A stretch of 7,128 nucleotides of DNA from NCBI GenBank assembly GCA_003503535.1, contig DOCI01000190.1, forward strand, positions 6,546-13,673, in the 5' to 3' direction. A program made the position numbers and the translations under genes. Source of the DNA: Planctomycetaceae bacterium (lineage in GTDB: Bacteria; Planctomycetota; Planctomycetia; Planctomycetales; Planctomycetaceae). Every line of letters begins with the position of its first letter. Within the stretch, counting starts at the first letter, position 1. A model generated the notes under the pieces. That model was not told the DNA's origin. It made no database searches and saw only the letters and a program-made list of their open reading frames with translations. Positions 4,301 through 7,128 of this stretch are shown here, piece after piece.

Positions 4301-7128
4301 ATGAATGGTCTACGGCAGATGATTTGGAAAGAGTACCGAATTGTTGGACCATTCATCGGCCTGATGCTGGTATTGAGTTTGTTTGGGGCAGTCGTCGTGC
4401 TTTCAAATAATGTCGATAACGCTGCCCGTCAAGGCTTACTCGCATTTCAAATCACAACTGTGATTGCCTCGGCACTCATGCTTGGAGTGTTAATGTTTGC
4501 TGGAGAGCGGGAATTCGGTGCTGAGAATTTACTGCGTCGCCTCAATATTCTGCCCTGGCAAATATGGACAAGTAAAGTAATTACGGCAGTGTGTGGCTTG
4601 CTCGTGTTAGCTTGCTATCTTGCTGCGCTGAGTTGGCTGGTAGAAGTTTACATCAGATTGATGTATGACCCACGCGTCACCAATGCATATCTTTCATCAG
4701 AAGCCATGGACTATTTCTGGGGCCCGTCTTTGTCAGTGATCACCGCACTTGAGTTAGGGATTTTGTTCTCGTGTCTGACGAACCGATTGCTGACGGCTTT
4801 GGTTGGTGCTATTGCTGCTTTAATAATACTGACCTTCACACTCTCGGATTCGACATTAATGCGAGAAGTGACCGATTTATATTTTCGCTGGCATTGGAAA
4901 TATGGTGTATTGATTGTGATTCTTGCTGGATTGGATGCGGTGGCGATTCAACGCTGGTTGACAGGTCGTCAACTGTTCGATCGGTCAGGTTGGGAATGGC
5001 CATCACTCCAGTGGAATGTGACCGCTCATGGGCATCGACTTTCGCCGAAATGGCGATTTGCCAGTCGGGTGCTCTGGTGTGAGGTGCGTCAAAGTGGATG
5101 GTCCTGGCTGCTGCTGATGCTGTTTGCCGTCGTGATGGAAATCCTGTTTACGTGGTGGGGAGACATGCAAATTCCTTCCTTCTCGTGGGTGCTGATTCCA
5201 TTTCTGTTGGGGGTGTTGTGCTTTTACAGCGAGCAGAATCGATCTCGACCACGGTTCTGGTATCAGCGGGGAGCGACAGGTTTTGATTTCTGGTTAAGTA
5301 AAAATGTAATATGGTTATTAGTACTTTTCTCGATTTTGTTCACGGTTCAAATGATTCAATTCGCAGGACAGAGGGCCTGGGCAGAATCGACACGGGATAC
5401 TGGCAGCCTATGGGGACAATTATCACTAACCTTTGTTCCGGGAGGAGACTTGAATCCCATTGGTCCCTGGGTGATCGCATTGGTGGTCTATTTTGCAACG
5501 CAGAATACGATGCTCATGGTGTCGCAAGTCGTGCTAGCCATTTTAGGGGCTCTCGTCATCAACTTTCTCTGGATCGCGATGATTGGTCATGGGGTGAATT
5601 ATGCGGAGGTCCCTTTGTGGATTGTCTTCACGCCTGTCATCATCGCCTACGTATATCTCAGCTTGATGAAAGCAGCAGATCTGATGGCTGATCGCAATGA
5701 ACGGTTCCGCTTCCGTTGGGGTATGTTCCTGGCATTACCGCTGGCAGTATTGATTGGCTTTAACGGGTTCTGTAGTTATCGAGTCTACAGCGTTCCGTTG
5801 AATCGAAGCTTATTCGGTCTGGCGCATCTGAAATTGTCGGAGCAGGAAACAGATGCGGAGTTTACACAGAGATATCGTTCCCTGTGTCAGGAATTCGTAG
5901 AACTTGAGTCTGAACATTCAGAAGTCGAGAGAAAGTGGAGAGAAGAACCGAGGACCCCGACCGCCGATGATCCGACAGGTGATTCAAAACTGATGGCTCT
6001 CCGTGAAGAGCATTGGGCACTTCGAGCACCAATTGCCTTTCAGATTATGAAATTGCTTGAACAACAGGTCGCTGCCGGGAAACCATTGCTGCTCGATGCT
6101 CCTCCTGTCGAAAATGAAAATTATTTAGACACCCGACATTATTATAGTGTTAAAAATCGAGTCTTATGGGCCTCGGAATCTCTGCCTGAAGAACTCAAGG
6201 GAAATCATTTTGCTCAAAAGGAATTGAAATACTTATGGAATATGGATGCGATCTGTGGAAAAACACTTTATCAGAATCGCAGTTATTATATGAGCGGCGG
6301 GAATGCTACCCTTTTTAACGAAATACGAGGTGGGAGCGAAGGAAGACATGCAGGTCTAATCTACCAACTGTATGAAGAGGAGCAGGCGGAAACGTTAAAG
6401 GAATTAGTAATCGAATGCAAAGTCCGCGAAAGTGAACTCCCAAAGCTGACGGATATCGTCGAATATAAATATGGAGGCACATATCAGAGTTTTCAGAAGT
6501 TTAATTCGATTGCACTCGAAAAACTGAAAACGGCTCTGTTTCCCACAGAGGAGCAACTCAAATCGACTCATCAGAATTATTTACTTGGTGAAGCGATGCT
6601 GGTCATGCCGCTGTTGTTACCTTCAGAGCAGGAACGTTTCCGGCGAAAATTGATTAACACCAGTAACGGTGTATGGGGAGAAGCAAGACGTCTCGATGCT
6701 TTAGTTCTTAATCATGAAGCTGTGGGCAATGACAGGGTGAATAATTTTCGGGATGATGGACTGCAGCGTTTTTATCTGATCGACCCAAATTTGTGGATCT
6801 CTTATCAACATCAAGCATTTCTCGCGTTCATTGAAACACATCAGGAATATCGATTCACACAAACGGTTCTGGCTTTGATGGCGTTTCAAAAACGGACAGG
6901 GGTTTACCCAAATTCATTGCAGGAACTCTTGCCGACGGAAATACCGTTATTGCCAATTGACCCCTGGACGGGGCAGCCCTTTGAATATGTGCCGCCCGAT
7001 TTCAACGGGGAGCTCGTTCGTGGAGAAAAACGAATTCCTGTTAAGTTTCCCCTCTTATGGAGCCGGGGACGCTGGGAACTGGATATGGAGTATGCCCCGA
7101 CAAAAGAGAAACCGAGACGCTTTGTATT
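4301..7128 (+). CDS. ABC-2 type permease with two tandem halves fused to a large pseudopilin-like C-terminal region (3' end cut)
   Basis: One frame stays open from ATG 4301 to the window edge (942 codons plus two bases, no stop). Residues 1 to about 495 are a membrane domain with roughly 12-13 helices (for example 16-34, 47-67, 93-113, 267-286, 475-493). MIWKEYR (7-13) and GEREFG (68-73) with LLRRLNILPW (77-86) are characteristic of ABC-2 permeases. The second half repeats the landmarks: VLWCEVR (257-263), Glu311 and FWLSK (330-334), so two half-permeases appear fused. Residues from about 496 are soluble and mostly helical, with a charged, possibly coiled stretch near 510-560. They end in YPNSLQEL (869-876) and DPWTGQPFEY (887-896), a pair resembling type II pseudopilin C-termini and common in planctomycete proteins. 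It presumably pairs with the preceding ATPase to form the transporter. Function and side of the membrane of the C-terminal part are unknown. The stop codon is probably not far beyond the edge, judging by how near this motif usually is to protein ends. Confidence 0.9.
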   Translation, partial: MNGLRQMIWKEYRIVGPFIGLMLVLSLFGAVVVLSNNVDNAARQGLLAFQITTVIASALMLGVLMFAGEREFGAENLLRRLNILPWQIWTSKVITAVCGLLVLACYLAALSWLVEVYIRLMYDPRVTNAYLSSEAMDYFWGPSLSVITALELGILFSCLTNRLLTALVGAIAALIILTFTLSDSTLMREVTDLYFRWHWKYGVLIVILAGLDAVAIQRWLTGRQLFDRSGWEWPSLQWNVTAHGHRLSPKWRFASRVLWCEVRQSGWSWLLLMLFAVVMEILFTWWGDMQIPSFSWVLIPFLLGVLCFYSEQNRSRPRFWYQRGATGFDFWLSKNVIWLLVLFSILFTVQMIQFAGQRAWAESTRDTGSLWGQLSLTFVPGGDLNPIGPWVIALVVYFATQNTMLMVSQVVLAILGALVINFLWIAMIGHGVNYAEVPLWIVFTPVIIAYVYLSLMKAADLMADRNERFRFRWGMFLALPLAVLIGFNGFCSYRVYSVPLNRSLFGLAHLKLSEQETDAEFTQRYRSLCQEFVELESEHSEVERKWREEPRTPTADDPTGDSKLMALREEHWALRAPIAFQIMKLLEQQVAAGKPLLLDAPPVENENYLDTRHYYSVKNRVLWASESLPEELKGNHFAQKELKYLWNMDAICGKTLYQNRSYYMSGGNATLFNEIRGGSEGRHAGLIYQLYEEEQAETLKELVIECKVRESELPKLTDIVEYKYGGTYQSFQKFNSIALEKLKTALFPTEEQLKSTHQNYLLGEAMLVMPLLLPSEQERFRRKLINTSNGVWGEARRLDALVLNHEAVGNDRVNNFRDDGLQRFYLIDPNLWISYQHQAFLAFIETHQEYRFTQTVLALMAFQKRTGVYPNSLQELLPTEIPLLPIDPWTGQPFEYVPPDFNGELVRGEKRIPVKFPLLWSRGRWELDMEYAPTKEKPRRFV

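Noticed and set aside
4771..5691. Three plus-strand open frames of 62-126 codons inside the permease region
   Set aside because: They are out of frame with the continuous frame starting at 4301, which carries membrane helices and ABC-2 motifs throughout; they are shadows.
6701..6889. Minus-strand open frame of 62 codons near the right edge
   Set aside because: It lies opposite the permease fusion frame and has no supporting feature.
1..7128. CRISPR array, insertion sequence ends, tRNA or rRNA genes
   Set aside because: No regularly spaced repeats, transposase motifs, tRNA-like cloverleaf or rRNA stretches were seen on either strand.

Overview
The window most likely comes from a planctomycete (Planctomycetota); this is an inference. 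The main clue is the C-terminus of the last gene, whose YPNSLQEL ... DPWTGQPFEY motif pair I know mainly from large planctomycete proteins. The MIWKEYR start of that permease and the moderate G+C fit. No rRNA or other phylogenetic marker is present.

Layout: two divergent transcription units leave a spacer of about 510 bases (2323-2835). On the minus strand, reading leftwards, lie a membrane-fusion (periplasmic adaptor) protein of the CzcB/CusB type and then the first 243 codons of a CzcA-type heavy-metal RND pump, cut by the left edge. On the plus strand lie a YtrA-type GntR repressor, an ABC ATPase, and a very long ABC-2 type membrane protein that runs open for 942 codons to the right edge. 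No tRNA, rRNA, CRISPR or insertion sequence was seen.

How the genes work together: the minus-strand pair would export divalent metal ions (Co/Zn/Cd type) by proton antiport across the envelope, but no outer-membrane channel (CzcC/TolC) gene is visible. The plus-strand unit has the usual plan of YtrA-regulated ABC operons (repressor, ATPase, permease). A perfect inverted repeat over the predicted gntR promoter suggests autorepression.

Most notable: the permease is not an ordinary half-transporter. Residues 1 to about 495 hold two tandem ABC-2 permease halves with matching landmark residues. These are followed in the same frame by about 450 soluble residues that end in a pseudopilin-like planctomycete motif. 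The spacer and the czcB-czcA gap also hold several perfect dyads that could be operators or mRNA hairpins.
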